Shown: one piece after another, positions 51,834-59,902 of the stretch
Layout: every line of letters starts with the position of its first letter
Position numbering within the stretch: position 1 is the stretch's first letter
Origin: CAVSJO01 sp963728445
GTDB taxonomy: Bacteria; Gemmatimonadota; Gemmatimonadetes; Longimicrobiales; RSA9
Direction: 5' to 3'
Assembly (NCBI GenBank): GCA_963728445.1
Contig: CAVSJO010000006.1
Coordinates: forward strand, 124,001-188,000
Length of the DNA: 64,000 nucleotides
Translations under genes and position numbers: made by a program
The notes under the pieces: model-generated
Database searches by the model: none
The model's input: the letters and a program-made list of their open reading frames with translations, nothing else
Told to the model about the DNA's origin: nothing

Positions 51834-52865
51834 TTGACGAACGATCGCATCGTCCGCGCGCTGCGCAGGCAGCCGGTGGACGCCACGCCCGTGTGGTTCA
51901 TGCGGCAGGCGGGCCGCTCGCTGCCACGCTATCGCGAGGTCCGCTCCGAGCGCGGCATGTTCGAGGTGATCCAGGATCCGGAGGCGGCGGCCCGGGTGAC
52001 GGAGCTGCCCCTCGACTATTTCCCCGTCGACGCGGCGATCCTCTACAACGACCTGTCGACCCCGTTCCTGGGCGCAGGGCTGTCGGTGGAGCTGCACGCG
52101 GGCGTCGGCCCTGTGGTGACCCCGTCCATCGAGAGCGGCGCGGACGTGGATCGGCTGCAGCCGTTCGATCCCCGTGAGGCCCTCGGCTACACGATGGAGC
52201 AGATCCGCATCCTCGTGGAGCGGCTCGACGTGGCGCTCCTCGCCTTCGTGGGAGCGCCGTTCACGCTCTGCTCCTACCTGATCGGCGGCCCCCGATCCGC
52301 GAAGAACGTGGAGGAGACGAAGGCCTTCATGTGGCGGGAGCCCGAGGCGTGGGAGCGCCTCGCCGGCTTCTGGGCCGAGCACCAGGCGGAGTACGCCATC
52401 GCCCAGCACGAGGCGGGAGCGGCCGGCATCCAGCTCTTCGACTCCTGGGCGGGCGCCCTCGCGCCGGCGGAGTACGAACGCTACGTCATGCCCCATTCGA
52501 AGCGCGTCCTCGACCGCTGCCGGGAGGCGGGTGTTCCGACGATCCATTTCGCCACCGGCAATCCCTGTCTGCTTCCGCTCATCGCCGAGGCCGGCGGGGA
52601 CCTCATCGGGCTCGACTGGCGCATGCCGATCGACGAGGCGTGGGCGATCGTGGGCGAGGATCGTGGCGTCCAGGGCAATCTGGATCCGGCCGCGATGCTC
52701 GCGGGGCGCGACGTCGCCCTGCGCATGGCCCGTGACGTCCTCGAACGGGTTGGCGGACGACCGGGCCACATCTTCAACGTCGGCCACGGAGTGCTTCCGG
52801 GCACGGACCCGGACGTGATCCGGGCCGTGGTCGACTACGTCCACGAATTCGGAGGTGCGGCGTGA
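51834..52865 (+). CDS. hemE: Uroporphyrinogen decarboxylase
   Basis: A 343-aa enzyme that removes four acetate carboxyls from uroporphyrinogen III. Signatures are TPVWFMRQAGRSLPRYREVR with the active-site Arg, YNDLSTPFLGAGL carrying the key Asp in the pocket, GAPFTLCSYLI and NVGHGVLPGTDP near the C-terminus. The start is TTG 51834, the only one fitting the conserved NDRIVRALRRQPVD opening, after GGGGAAGGGG. Its end overlaps the hemH start by 4 bases (GTGA), giving a hemE-hemH operon. Confidence 0.95.
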   Translation: MTNDRIVRALRRQPVDATPVWFMRQAGRSLPRYREVRSERGMFEVIQDPEAAARVTELPLDYFPVDAAILYNDLSTPFLGAGLSVELHAGVGPVVTPSIESGADVDRLQPFDPREALGYTMEQIRILVERLDVALLAFVGAPFTLCSYLIGGPRSAKNVEETKAFMWREPEAWERLAGFWAEHQAEYAIAQHEAGAAGIQLFDSWAGALAPAEYERYVMPHSKRVLDRCREAGVPTIHFATGNPCLLPLIAEAGGDLIGLDWRMPIDEAWAIVGEDRGVQGNLDPAAMLAGRDVALRMARDVLERVGGRPGHIFNVGHGVLPGTDPDVIRAVVDYVHEFGGAA

Positions 52866-53945
52866 GCGCAGACGGAGGCACGGGCGCCGGAGCGCGGCGG
52901 ATCGGCGTCGTGCTGATCAACTTCGGCGAGCCCGGCCAGGCGACGATGGACGAGGTCGTCCCGTTCCTGGAGCGGATCTTCCTGACCAACTCCTTTCTGG
53001 AGGGCGCGAAGACGCCGGAGGAGCGGCGAGCCCGCAGCCACGAGCTTGCCGTTCAGCGGGCGCCCGGGCTGATCCGGGAGTACGAGGCCATCGGCGGCTC
53101 GCCCCTGAACGAGCAGGCGCACGGACAGGCGGACCAGCTCCAGGCGGAGCTGGCACGGCGCGGTCACGACGCGCGCTGCTACGTCGGCATGCAGTTCACG
53201 GATCCGCTGATCGAGGACGCGGTGCGCCGCGCCAGGGACGACGGTGTGGACGTGCTGGTCGCCCTGCCGGTCTACCCCGTGTGCGGCCCGTCGACGAACG
53301 TGGCGGCGCTGGGGCAGGTCGAGCGAGGCCTGAAGGAGCTGGGGTGGGACGTGGAGCCGCTCGAGCTGAGCGGCTGGCACCGGCACGAGGGCTACGTCGA
53401 GCTGCGCGCAGCCGGCATCCGGGATTACGCCCGAGAGCACGGCCTCGACCTGAACGCAGGCCCGATGCGCCTCGTCTTCTCCGCCCACGGCACGCCCGTG
53501 AAGTATCTCCGGGAGGGCAGCCGGTACGAGGAGTACACGGTGGAGAACTGCCGCCACGTCGCCGCAGGCAGCCGGCGTCGGGACCTACTCCCTCGGGTAC
53601 CAGAACCACGCCAACCGACCCATCGAATGGACGCAGCCGTCCATCGACGCGGTGGTCGAGGAGCTGGGCGGCGACGGCGCGATCGAGGGCATCGTCGTCG
53701 TGCCGATCTCCTTCATGCACGAGCAGTCGGAGACGCTCTCCGAGCTCGATCGGGAGCTCCGGGCGGAGGCGGAGGAGCGCGGCCTCGAGTTCCACCGCGT
53801 CCCGGTTCCCCACGGCGACCCTCGCTTCGCGTCCGTCCTCGCGGACCTCGTGGAGGCGCGCATCGGCGGGGCCGCCTTCGATGCGTTCACCCTGAAGCAG
53901 TGCCGCTGCAGACCGGACCCCGCGACACGCTGCACGAACGGCTGA
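52862..53945 (+). pseudogene. hemH: Ferrochelatase disrupted by a +1 frameshift
   Basis: The first 235 codons (GTG start 52862) encode a ferrochelatase: GVVLINFGEP, PLIEDAVRRARDDG, LPVYPVCGPSTN and the catalytic His in FSAHGTPVKYL. The frame is then lost. The rest of the family sequence continues in the next frame from 53574: GVGTYSLGYQNHANRPIEWTQPS, then VVVPISFMHEQSETL and EFHRVPVPHGD, stopping at 53945. The break is at a tandem GCAG-GCAG (53564-53571). Removing one copy restores HVAAAGVGTYSLG and a 359-aa enzyme. The C-terminus (CRCRPDPATRC) and C in YPVCGPST fit a [2Fe-2S] ligand set as in mycobacterial HemH. Either a real mutation or an assembly error. As given, translation runs on to 54262. 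Confidence 0.85.
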
Positions 53946-53966
53946 GCCCGATTCGGCGGTGGACCG

Positions 53967-55310
53967 TCAGCCGACGTCGCCGCCGCGGGCGGCAGTCTTC
54001 CCTTCTCCCGCAAGGCGTCCCGCCAGCTCGCGGGCGCGGCGGACCCGTCCGGGAATGCCCACCCGCGATTCGTAGTTCGCGGCAAGGTGGATCCCCCGGG
54101 GCAGCGCGAGTCCGTCCAGCGCGTCCCAGCTCCGATCCCACGCCGGCATGCGCGCCCGCGCCACCCGCACGGCCCGGGCCGACGCTCCCGTGGAGGAGAG
54201 CAGCTCGTTGCAGGCCACCTCGGCGATCCAGTCGTCGGGCATCTCGGCCAGGCCCGGGTTGAGGGCGCCGCCGAGGAAGGCGGTGCAGACGCCGCCGCGC
54301 CCGTTTGCCGATCGAACGGGCGTCCCGCGTCCGTCCCGCGCCTCCGGTCCGAACAGCCAGTGGTTGAAGGTGACGCCCCGCGTGTCCAGGCCTTCGCCCA
54401 GCGCGACCTGGTAGCCGAGCCCCCGTGGCAGATCGTCCGCCTGCAGGAACGCGAGGGCGAGGCGATTGTAGCGCAGGGGCCGGAGGTGCTCGACCGCCTG
54501 CGGCGCGGCCCGGCGCAGCAGTCGCGCGGCTTCGTCGGCCGGAACGGTGAGCACCACCGCGCGGGCGTCGACGCGCTCCGCCTCCGTCTCGAGGACGTAG
54601 CCGGCCCCGGCCGGGCGGATCGCCCGAACCGGCGCGGCCAGCGAAACGCGCTCGGCGTTGGCCCGGTACAGGCCGTGCGGCAGCGCCTCCAGTCCCGACC
54701 GGAAGGAGAACGCCGGCGCGCCGCCGCCGCCGCGGCGCAGCGAGCTGCGCAGGAACGTCAGAAGCAGGCTGCGACCGGCCAGCCCCATGTCGTCGAGCAG
54801 CGGCCCGAGGGAGTGTCTCACCCGCATCTCGTCCGGGTCGGAGCCGTAGAGTCCGCCGAAGAGAGGGCCGAGCATCCGCGCGTACGTCCGCGACCCGAAC
54901 GCCCGGGACAGGTACGCGCCCACGCTCTCGTTGCGGTCGGGCGGGGCCGCGAAAGGCTCCGCCAGCGCGCGCAGCTTGTCGGCGGGAGACAGCAGGTCGG
55001 TTCGCAGCGCGGTGGCCAGGTCGCGGGGCACCCGTCGGATGCTGCCACCGGCGCGGACGAAGAGAGGCAGGTCGTCCGGCGCCAGCAGGAGCTCCTCCTC
55101 GAGCCCGAGCTCCGATACCAGCGCGCCGAGGGCCGGGCTCAGGCGCCCGCGCTGCGGGCCTGCCTCGAGCACGAAGCCGTCCTCCCGGATCGACCGGATC
55201 ACCCCGCCCGGCCGGTCCGTCGCTTCGAGTACCCGGTGGGGTACGCCTCGCCGGGCGAGCTCGTGCGCAAGGACGAGCCCCGTGATGCCGGCACCGACGA
55301 TGACGATCAT
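53967..55310 (-). CDS. hemY: Protoporphyrinogen/coproporphyrinogen III oxidase (HemY type)
   Basis: A 447-aa FAD oxidase of the oxygen-dependent HemY/PPOX family. The FAD loop VGAGITGLVLAHELARRG starts at residue 4 and is followed by EATDRPGGVIRS. SYLSRAFG-like GAYLSRAFGSRTYARMLGPLFGGLYGSDP and the end block GIHLAANYESRVGIPGRVRRARELA (FAD-binding) are typical. It carries out the last or next-to-last step of haem synthesis, beside hemE and hemH, and converges on hemH with 21 bases between stops. ATG 55310 is chosen because the FAD loop must be near the N-terminus. Which of the two porphyrinogens it prefers is not visible. Confidence 0.9.
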   Translation of the reverse strand: MIVIVGAGITGLVLAHELARRGVPHRVLEATDRPGGVIRSIREDGFVLEAGPQRGRLSPALGALVSELGLEEELLLAPDDLPLFVRAGGSIRRVPRDLATALRTDLLSPADKLRALAEPFAAPPDRNESVGAYLSRAFGSRTYARMLGPLFGGLYGSDPDEMRVRHSLGPLLDDMGLAGRSLLLTFLRSSLRRGGGGAPAFSFRSGLEALPHGLYRANAERVSLAAPVRAIRPAGAGYVLETEAERVDARAVVLTVPADEAARLLRRAAPQAVEHLRPLRYNRLALAFLQADDLPRGLGYQVALGEGLDTRGVTFNHWLFGPEARDGRGTPVRSANGRGGVCTAFLGGALNPGLAEMPDDWIAEVACNELLSSTGASARAVRVARARMPAWDRSWDALDGLALPRGIHLAANYESRVGIPGRVRRARELAGRLAGEGKTAARGGDVG

Positions 55311-55507
55311 CCAGACTCCGGACGCGGCGGCGGGAAAGATACCGGGTCGCAAGATGTTCGGAGCGGGCCTTCCGGGGCAACCCGAATATCCCGTCCGACT
55401 TGCGTAAAGAGTCCGCCGCGTGCAACGTGGGGGCGCCGGACTACCGGCACTCACCGCAATCGCCGGGAATCCCGGCCGTTTCACAGACCCGATTTCGGAG
55501 GTCGATG

Positions 55508-55768
55508 ATGGCTCAGCGCAAGCCGAACGCCGCGTTCATGAAGGCGATGACGCCGAGCCCGGAGCTCGCCGCCGTCGTGGGGAAGGGACCCATGCCGCGG
55601 ACGGAAGTCACGAAGAAGCTCTGGGACTACGTGAAGAAGCACAACCTGCAGGACCCGAAGGACAAGCGCACGATCGTGGCCGACGAGAAGCTGAAGCCCG
55701 TCTTCAACGGGAAGAGCCGCGTCTCGATGTTCGAGATGACGAAGCTCGCGAATCAGCACCTGAAGTAG
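55508..55768 (+). CDS. SWIB/MDM2 domain protein
   Basis: An 86-aa basic protein that is essentially one SWIB domain: LAAVVGKGPMPRTEVTKKLWDYVKKHNLQDPKDKRTI (in blocks GPMPRTEV, LWDYVKKHNLQD, DEKLKPVFNGKSRVSMFEM). SWIB domains are best known from eukaryotic chromatin remodellers and from Chlamydia, where one is fused to topoisomerase I. A free-standing bacterial copy is probably nucleoid-associated. ATG 55508 has GGAGG 6 bases upstream; the adjacent ATG 55505 is too close. A shared terminator follows. Confidence 0.92.
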   Translation: MAQRKPNAAFMKAMTPSPELAAVVGKGPMPRTEVTKKLWDYVKKHNLQDPKDKRTIVADEKLKPVFNGKSRVSMFEMTKLANQHLK

Positions 55769-55814
55769 ATAGATCCCCGTCGGCGGGCAGAGGCCGCCGA
55801 GGGACGGAACGACG

Positions 55815-55848
55815 GACGGGGCGGGCGCCGCGGGCGGCCCGCCCCGTC
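55815..55848. terminator. Bidirectional intrinsic terminator
   Basis: A perfect 12-bp stem (55815-55826 with 55837-55848) with a 10-base GC loop. It lies between the convergent SWIB (+, ends 55768) and PNPOx-like (-, ends 55867) genes and probably serves both. Confidence 0.75.
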
Positions 55849-55866
55849 TCGCACCCGGGCATTTCC

Positions 55867-56337
55867 TCAGCCTTCCGAGCTCACCTCTACCGCACGGCTG
55901 GCACGCCCGGTGATCTCCTTGGCCACGATCCGGAAGAAGACAGTGCGGTCGGGCGTCGGGTCGTACTCGGTGAGGGTCGCCGGCACCACGCGCCGGAGCA
56001 GCTGCAGCGCCCGACGGTGCACCGGGGACGCCTCCCCGCCGCGCTCCTGCGGGATCCTGTAGAACGGACCGCGCACGACGACGCTGCGCCAGTCGAAGCG
56101 CCCGCTCACCTCGTCCACTTCGAACGCCACGATCGGGTTCTTCTGCACGGCGCTGAGCTTCGCGCCGGGCGCGGTCCGGCCGTAGACGGCTCCTTCGTCC
56201 CATGCGAAGTGGATCGGCTCGATGAAGACCTCCCCGCCCGACAGGAACGCGATGCGCCCCACGTCGTTTCGGCGCAGGACATCTTCGGCGTCCAGCGAAT
56301 CGATCTCCCGGATTACGGCGCGCACGTGCTCGGGCAT
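55867..56337 (-). CDS. Pyridoxamine 5'-phosphate oxidase-related FMN-binding protein
   Basis: A 156-aa split-barrel flavoprotein-like protein (Pyridox_ox_2 group). Blocks VLRRNDVGRIAFLSGGEVFIEPIHFAWD, GAKLSAVQKNPIVAFEVDEV and WRSVVVRGPFYRI (each in part) match the group, whose members bind FMN or F420 or act in antibiotic resistance. ATG 56337 gives the family N-terminus. It is downstream of thyX on the same strand (136 bases). The exact cofactor is not clear. Confidence 0.8.
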   Translation of the reverse strand: MPEHVRAVIREIDSLDAEDVLRRNDVGRIAFLSGGEVFIEPIHFAWDEGAVYGRTAPGAKLSAVQKNPIVAFEVDEVSGRFDWRSVVVRGPFYRIPQERGGEASPVHRRALQLLRRVVPATLTEYDPTPDRTVFFRIVAKEITGRASRAVEVSSEG

Positions 56338-56473
56338 GAGTGCAGCGGAGGCTGAGAGGCGGTACGCTGTCGGCAAGGCGGCCGACCCTTCAGGACATGG
56401 TACCGGTTTCGCGCCGGCGTCGCTGCCGGAGAAAGGAAACACCGGTGTGGGGGAGGCCCCTACACGTCGAGGA

Positions 56474-57457
56474 TCACCGCGAGCGACCCGGCACCGCCGC
56501 CTGCATGCGCTCGGCCACCACTTCCGGCGTCTCCATGCGCGAGAGGTCCAGCTCGAAGTCGGGACGCTGCGCCGCCCCCAGCTTTCCGAGCAGCTCCCGG
56601 ATCTCCCGCCCCGACAGTCCCAGCGCCTGCAGGTCCTCCGAGGAGAGCGCGCCGGCGCCTGGCCGTGGAGCGAGCCCGCCGTCGCCGGGCGCGACGAGAC
56701 GCCGGATCGCGTCCATCTCCCCGCGGCTCAGGTGCGCGCCGGTCACGTCGTAGTCGATCCACGCCTCGTACGTCAGTGGCGCGACGCGCTTGACGATCCC
56801 GGCCATCACCTCCCCGTACGCCCGGATCTCCCACTGGGCGTGGGCGTCGACGCGGAGGGTGAGGAAGTGCAGCAGGTTGTGCAGATCGATCTTCCAGTAC
56901 CACTGCGTGTAGGTCGACAGGGGCAGGTCGATGCGGGCGATCTCCCGGGCGACGTCGTGGCCGACCATCCACTCGTAGCCCTCCGCCGCCGATTCCCGCA
57001 GACGGTTCCAGCGGTCGACCGCCTCGGTGTAGAGCTCCGGGTCCGCCGCGGCGTCCTGCCGGCCCTGGTTGTTCACGTCGCTCTGAAGCGCGAACTGTTC
57101 CGCCTCGGGCGTGTGGAAGAGCAGCGGCATCAGCGAGTACCGGCCGCTGTACTCGTTCACGTTCGCCGTGCGATGCCGGATCCACTGGCGCGCGACGAAC
57201 ATCGGCATCGCGCAGTGGAACTTCAGCTCGACCATCTCGCTCGGGGTCGTGTGGCGGTGTCGGCGCAGGTAGCGGATGAGGCCCCGGGTGGCGCTCGTTC
57301 GGCGCGTGCCGTATCCGTAGGAGACGCGGGCGGCGCGCTCGACGCTCTCGTCGCTCCCCATGTAGTCCACGAGGGCCACGAAGCCGTGGTCGAGGACGGG
57401 GAAGTAGCCGCCGAGGATCTCCTCGGCCGCGGGGACGGTCGGGCGCCTGGTTTCCAT
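56474..57457 (-). CDS. thyX: Flavin-dependent thymidylate synthase
   Basis: A 327-aa FAD-dependent enzyme that methylates dUMP with methylenetetrahydrofolate and NADPH. The ThyX motif RHR-x7-S reads RHRTANVNEYS, then GRYS. The dUMP and FAD segments TTPSEMVELKFHCAMPMFVARQWIRHR (in parts) and IDLHNLLHFLTLRVDAHAQWEIR are clear. It has a C-terminal extension of about 70 residues (from about 255) beyond the compact form. ATG 57457 (METRRPTVP) is chosen; an upstream extension would be low-complexity Arg-rich. No thyA is seen, so it may be the only route to dTMP. Confidence 0.93.
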   Translation of the reverse strand: METRRPTVPAAEEILGGYFPVLDHGFVALVDYMGSDESVERAARVSYGYGTRRTSATRGLIRYLRRHRHTTPSEMVELKFHCAMPMFVARQWIRHRTANVNEYSGRYSLMPLLFHTPEAEQFALQSDVNNQGRQDAAADPELYTEAVDRWNRLRESAAEGYEWMVGHDVAREIARIDLPLSTYTQWYWKIDLHNLLHFLTLRVDAHAQWEIRAYGEVMAGIVKRVAPLTYEAWIDYDVTGAHLSRGEMDAIRRLVAPGDGGLAPRPGAGALSSEDLQALGLSGREIRELLGKLGAAQRPDFELDLSRMETPEVVAERMQAAVPGRSR

Positions 57458-57599
57458 GGGTGCGGGGGTGCGGAGACGCGTCAGATCGTGCTGCCGCAAT
57501 AGGGCGCGGCGCGGTCGCGCGCGCAAGGTGGTCCGTCTGGCCCGGCTCGTGCACGCCGGATCGCTCGGGGAGTCCTCGTCCATCACACGCTCGGCAGCG

Positions 57600-59063
57600 A
57601 TGCTCCACGACCGCATCTCACGCCTCTTCGTCCAGCACTTCGGCTCGCCGCCGGCCGCGATCCTCGAGATCGCCGGCGACGGCTCGAGCCGCAGCTACTT
57701 CCGGCTCATCACCGATGACTGGAAGACGGCCGTGGGCGGCATCGGCCCCGACCGCGAGGAGAACCGCGCCTTCCTCTCCTATTCCCGGTCGCTGCGCGGT
57801 GCCGGACTGAACGTGCCGGAGATCTTCGGGGCGGACGAGGACGCCGGCGTCTGGCTGGAGCAGGACCTCGGCGACCTCACGCTCTTCGACGCCCTCGCCG
57901 AGGCGCGCGACCGGGAGGGCGGCGTCTTTCCCCGCTCCATCCTGCCGAGCTACCGTCGCGTGCTCCAGGAGCTGCCCCGCTTTCAGGTAGTAGGTGGCGA
58001 CGCCGTCGACTACTCCGTCGCCTACCCGCGCTCGGCGTTCGATCGCCAGTCGATCCTCTGGGACCTGAACTACTTCAAGTACCACTTCCTGAAGCTGGCC
58101 CACGTCCCGTTCAGCGAGGCTCGACTCGAGGACGACTTCGACAGGCTCACCGATTTCCTCCTCGAGGCGGACGGCCGACATTTCCTCTACCGCGACTTCC
58201 AGTCCCGAAACGTGATGCTCCAGGACGGCGAGCCCTGGTTCATCGACTATCAGGGCGGCCGCCGCGGGGCGCTCCAGTACGACGTCGCCTCCCTCCTCTA
58301 CGACGCCAAGGCCGGGATCCCGGACGACGTACGCGACGAGCTGCTCGAGCACTACCTCGACGCGCTCGAGGAGTACGTCGCCTTCGACAGGGAAGACTTC
58401 CGCCAGCACTACCGAGGGTTCGTGCTCGTCCGCATCATGCAGGCGATGGGCGCCTACGGCTATCGCGGCTTCTTCGAGCGCAAGCCCCGCTTCCTCCAGA
58501 GCGTCCCCTACGCCGCGCGCAACCTGGCGGTCCTCCTGGAGCGCGGGCTGCCGGTCCGACTTCCCGAGCTGCGTCGCGTGTATCGACGCATCGTCGACAC
58601 CTGGTCCGAGCAGGACGAGACCAGCGGCGAGGCGCCCGGTCTCACCGTCCACGTCGGCAGCTTCTCCTATCGGCGGGGCTACCCCGACGATCAGGGTGGC
58701 CACGGCGGAGGCTATGTCTTCGACTGCAGGGCGCTGCCGAACCCGGGGCGGCACCTCGAATACCGCGACCTCTGCGGTCGGGACGAGGACGTCGTCCGCT
58801 TCATCGAGGAGACACCCGAGGCGGCCGACTTCTGGAACGGCGTTACCGCTCTGGTCGACGCGCAGGTCGAGGAGTATCTGCGCCGCGGCTTCCACTCCCT
58901 GACCGTCATGTTCGGCTGCACCGGCGGACAGCACCGCTCGGTCTACTTCGCCGAGCGCCTCGCGCGACACCTGGAGACGTTTCCCGTAACCGTGCGCCTC
59001 ACCCACCGCGAGGAGCCGCACTGGCCGCAGCACCGAGCGGCCTCCGCCACGGCGCGGGAGTGA
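57600..59063 (+). CDS. AmgK-like amino-sugar kinase fused to RapZ C-terminal domain
   Basis: A 487-aa two-domain protein. Residues 1-330 are an aminoglycoside-phosphotransferase fold close to AmgK, the anomeric kinase of N-acetylmuramate/N-acetylglucosamine: catalytic D199 and N204 in YRDFQSRNVM, and metal-binding D216 in FIDYQGG. Residues about 348-470 are a RapZ C-terminal domain, with its conserved HVGSFSYRRGYPDD-like opening and GCTGGQHRSVYFAERLA. In E. coli RapZ this domain binds glucosamine-6-phosphate and guides RNase E to GlmZ. The MurU-like gene follows by 1 base. ATG 57600 (MLHDRISRLF) is chosen over upstream low-complexity sequence. A link from sugar kinase to sugar sensing is inferred. 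Confidence 0.88.
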   Translation: MLHDRISRLFVQHFGSPPAAILEIAGDGSSRSYFRLITDDWKTAVGGIGPDREENRAFLSYSRSLRGAGLNVPEIFGADEDAGVWLEQDLGDLTLFDALAEARDREGGVFPRSILPSYRRVLQELPRFQVVGGDAVDYSVAYPRSAFDRQSILWDLNYFKYHFLKLAHVPFSEARLEDDFDRLTDFLLEADGRHFLYRDFQSRNVMLQDGEPWFIDYQGGRRGALQYDVASLLYDAKAGIPDDVRDELLEHYLDALEEYVAFDREDFRQHYRGFVLVRIMQAMGAYGYRGFFERKPRFLQSVPYAARNLAVLLERGLPVRLPELRRVYRRIVDTWSEQDETSGEAPGLTVHVGSFSYRRGYPDDQGGHGGGYVFDCRALPNPGRHLEYRDLCGRDEDVVRFIEETPEAADFWNGVTALVDAQVEEYLRRGFHSLTVMFGCTGGQHRSVYFAERLARHLETFPVTVRLTHREEPHWPQHRAASATARE

Positions 59064-59064
59064 C

Positions 59065-59799
59065 GTGGACGCGCTCCTCTTCGCCGCGGGTCTCGGCACG
59101 CGTCTGCGCCCGCTCACCGACGTGGTCCCGAAGGCCCTGATCGGCGTCGGCGGCGTCGCAATGCTCGAGCGCGTCGCCCGTCGCGCCATCGAAGCCGGCG
59201 CCGACCGCCTCATCGTGAACGTCCACCACCACGCGCTTCAGATCGAGGGCTTCGTCCGCGAGCGCGACGGATTCGGGGTCGAGGTGCTCTTCTCCCGTGA
59301 GCCGGAGCGCCCCCTCGAGACCGGCGGTGGGCTCGCGGCCGCTGCCCACCTCCTGCGGGGCGACGGCGCCGTTCTCCTCCACAACACCGACGTCCTCACG
59401 GACTTCTCCCTCCCCCGGATGCTGGAAGCCCACGCCGACGCCAGGTCTCTGGCCACGCTGGCCGTGAACCGCCGCAGCGCCTCGCGCTACCTCCTCTTCG
59501 ACGATCGCGGACTCTGCGGGCACGAGGACACCCGCACCGACGCGCGTACGCTCGCCCGTGAGCCCGAAGGCGAGGTCCGACGGCGCGCGTTCTGTGGCGT
59601 CCACGTCGTCGAGCCGGACCTGCCCGATCGCTTCACCGAGCAGGGGGCGTTCTCCATCGTCGAGCCGTACCTCCGCCTCGCCGGCGCCGGACAGCGCATC
59701 GCGCCCTTCGACATCGGCGATGCCATGTGGATCGACGTCGGAACCCCGGAAAGACTGGCGGCTGCCGGACGGCTGCTGGCGGACGCGGCGGAACGGTAG
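59065..59799 (+). CDS. MurU-like sugar-1-phosphate nucleotidyltransferase
   Basis: A 244-aa NTP-transferase. The N-terminal GLGTRLRPLTDVVPKAL is the classical G-x-G-T-R-L-x-P-x-T-x4-PK motif, and LETGGGLAAA and NTDVLTDF follow (Mg-binding Asp). Size and the short C-terminus fit MurU, which makes UDP-MurNAc from MurNAc-1-phosphate in the recycling route that bypasses fosfomycin-sensitive steps. The start is GTG 59065, one base after the AmgK-RapZ stop, so the two are surely co-transcribed. A glucose-1-phosphate-type activity cannot be excluded. Confidence 0.87.
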   Translation: MDALLFAAGLGTRLRPLTDVVPKALIGVGGVAMLERVARRAIEAGADRLIVNVHHHALQIEGFVRERDGFGVEVLFSREPERPLETGGGLAAAAHLLRGDGAVLLHNTDVLTDFSLPRMLEAHADARSLATLAVNRRSASRYLLFDDRGLCGHEDTRTDARTLAREPEGEVRRRAFCGVHVVEPDLPDRFTEQGAFSIVEPYLRLAGAGQRIAPFDIGDAMWIDVGTPERLAAAGRLLADAAER

Positions 59800-59902
59800 C
59801 CGGCGCCGCGCAGCCGTCGTATCCCCGTCGCGCGACGCCGCTCGCCGCAGTAGAATAGCGGTTGTTTCCGAGAACCCTCATCCGTCGCAAGGCTCCAGGC
59901 CC

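Noticed and set aside
53561..53576. Programmed ribosomal frameshift in hemH
   Set aside because: There is no slippery homopolymer, internal Shine-Dalgarno or hairpin arrangement of known type, and a simple GCAG duplication accounts for the shift.
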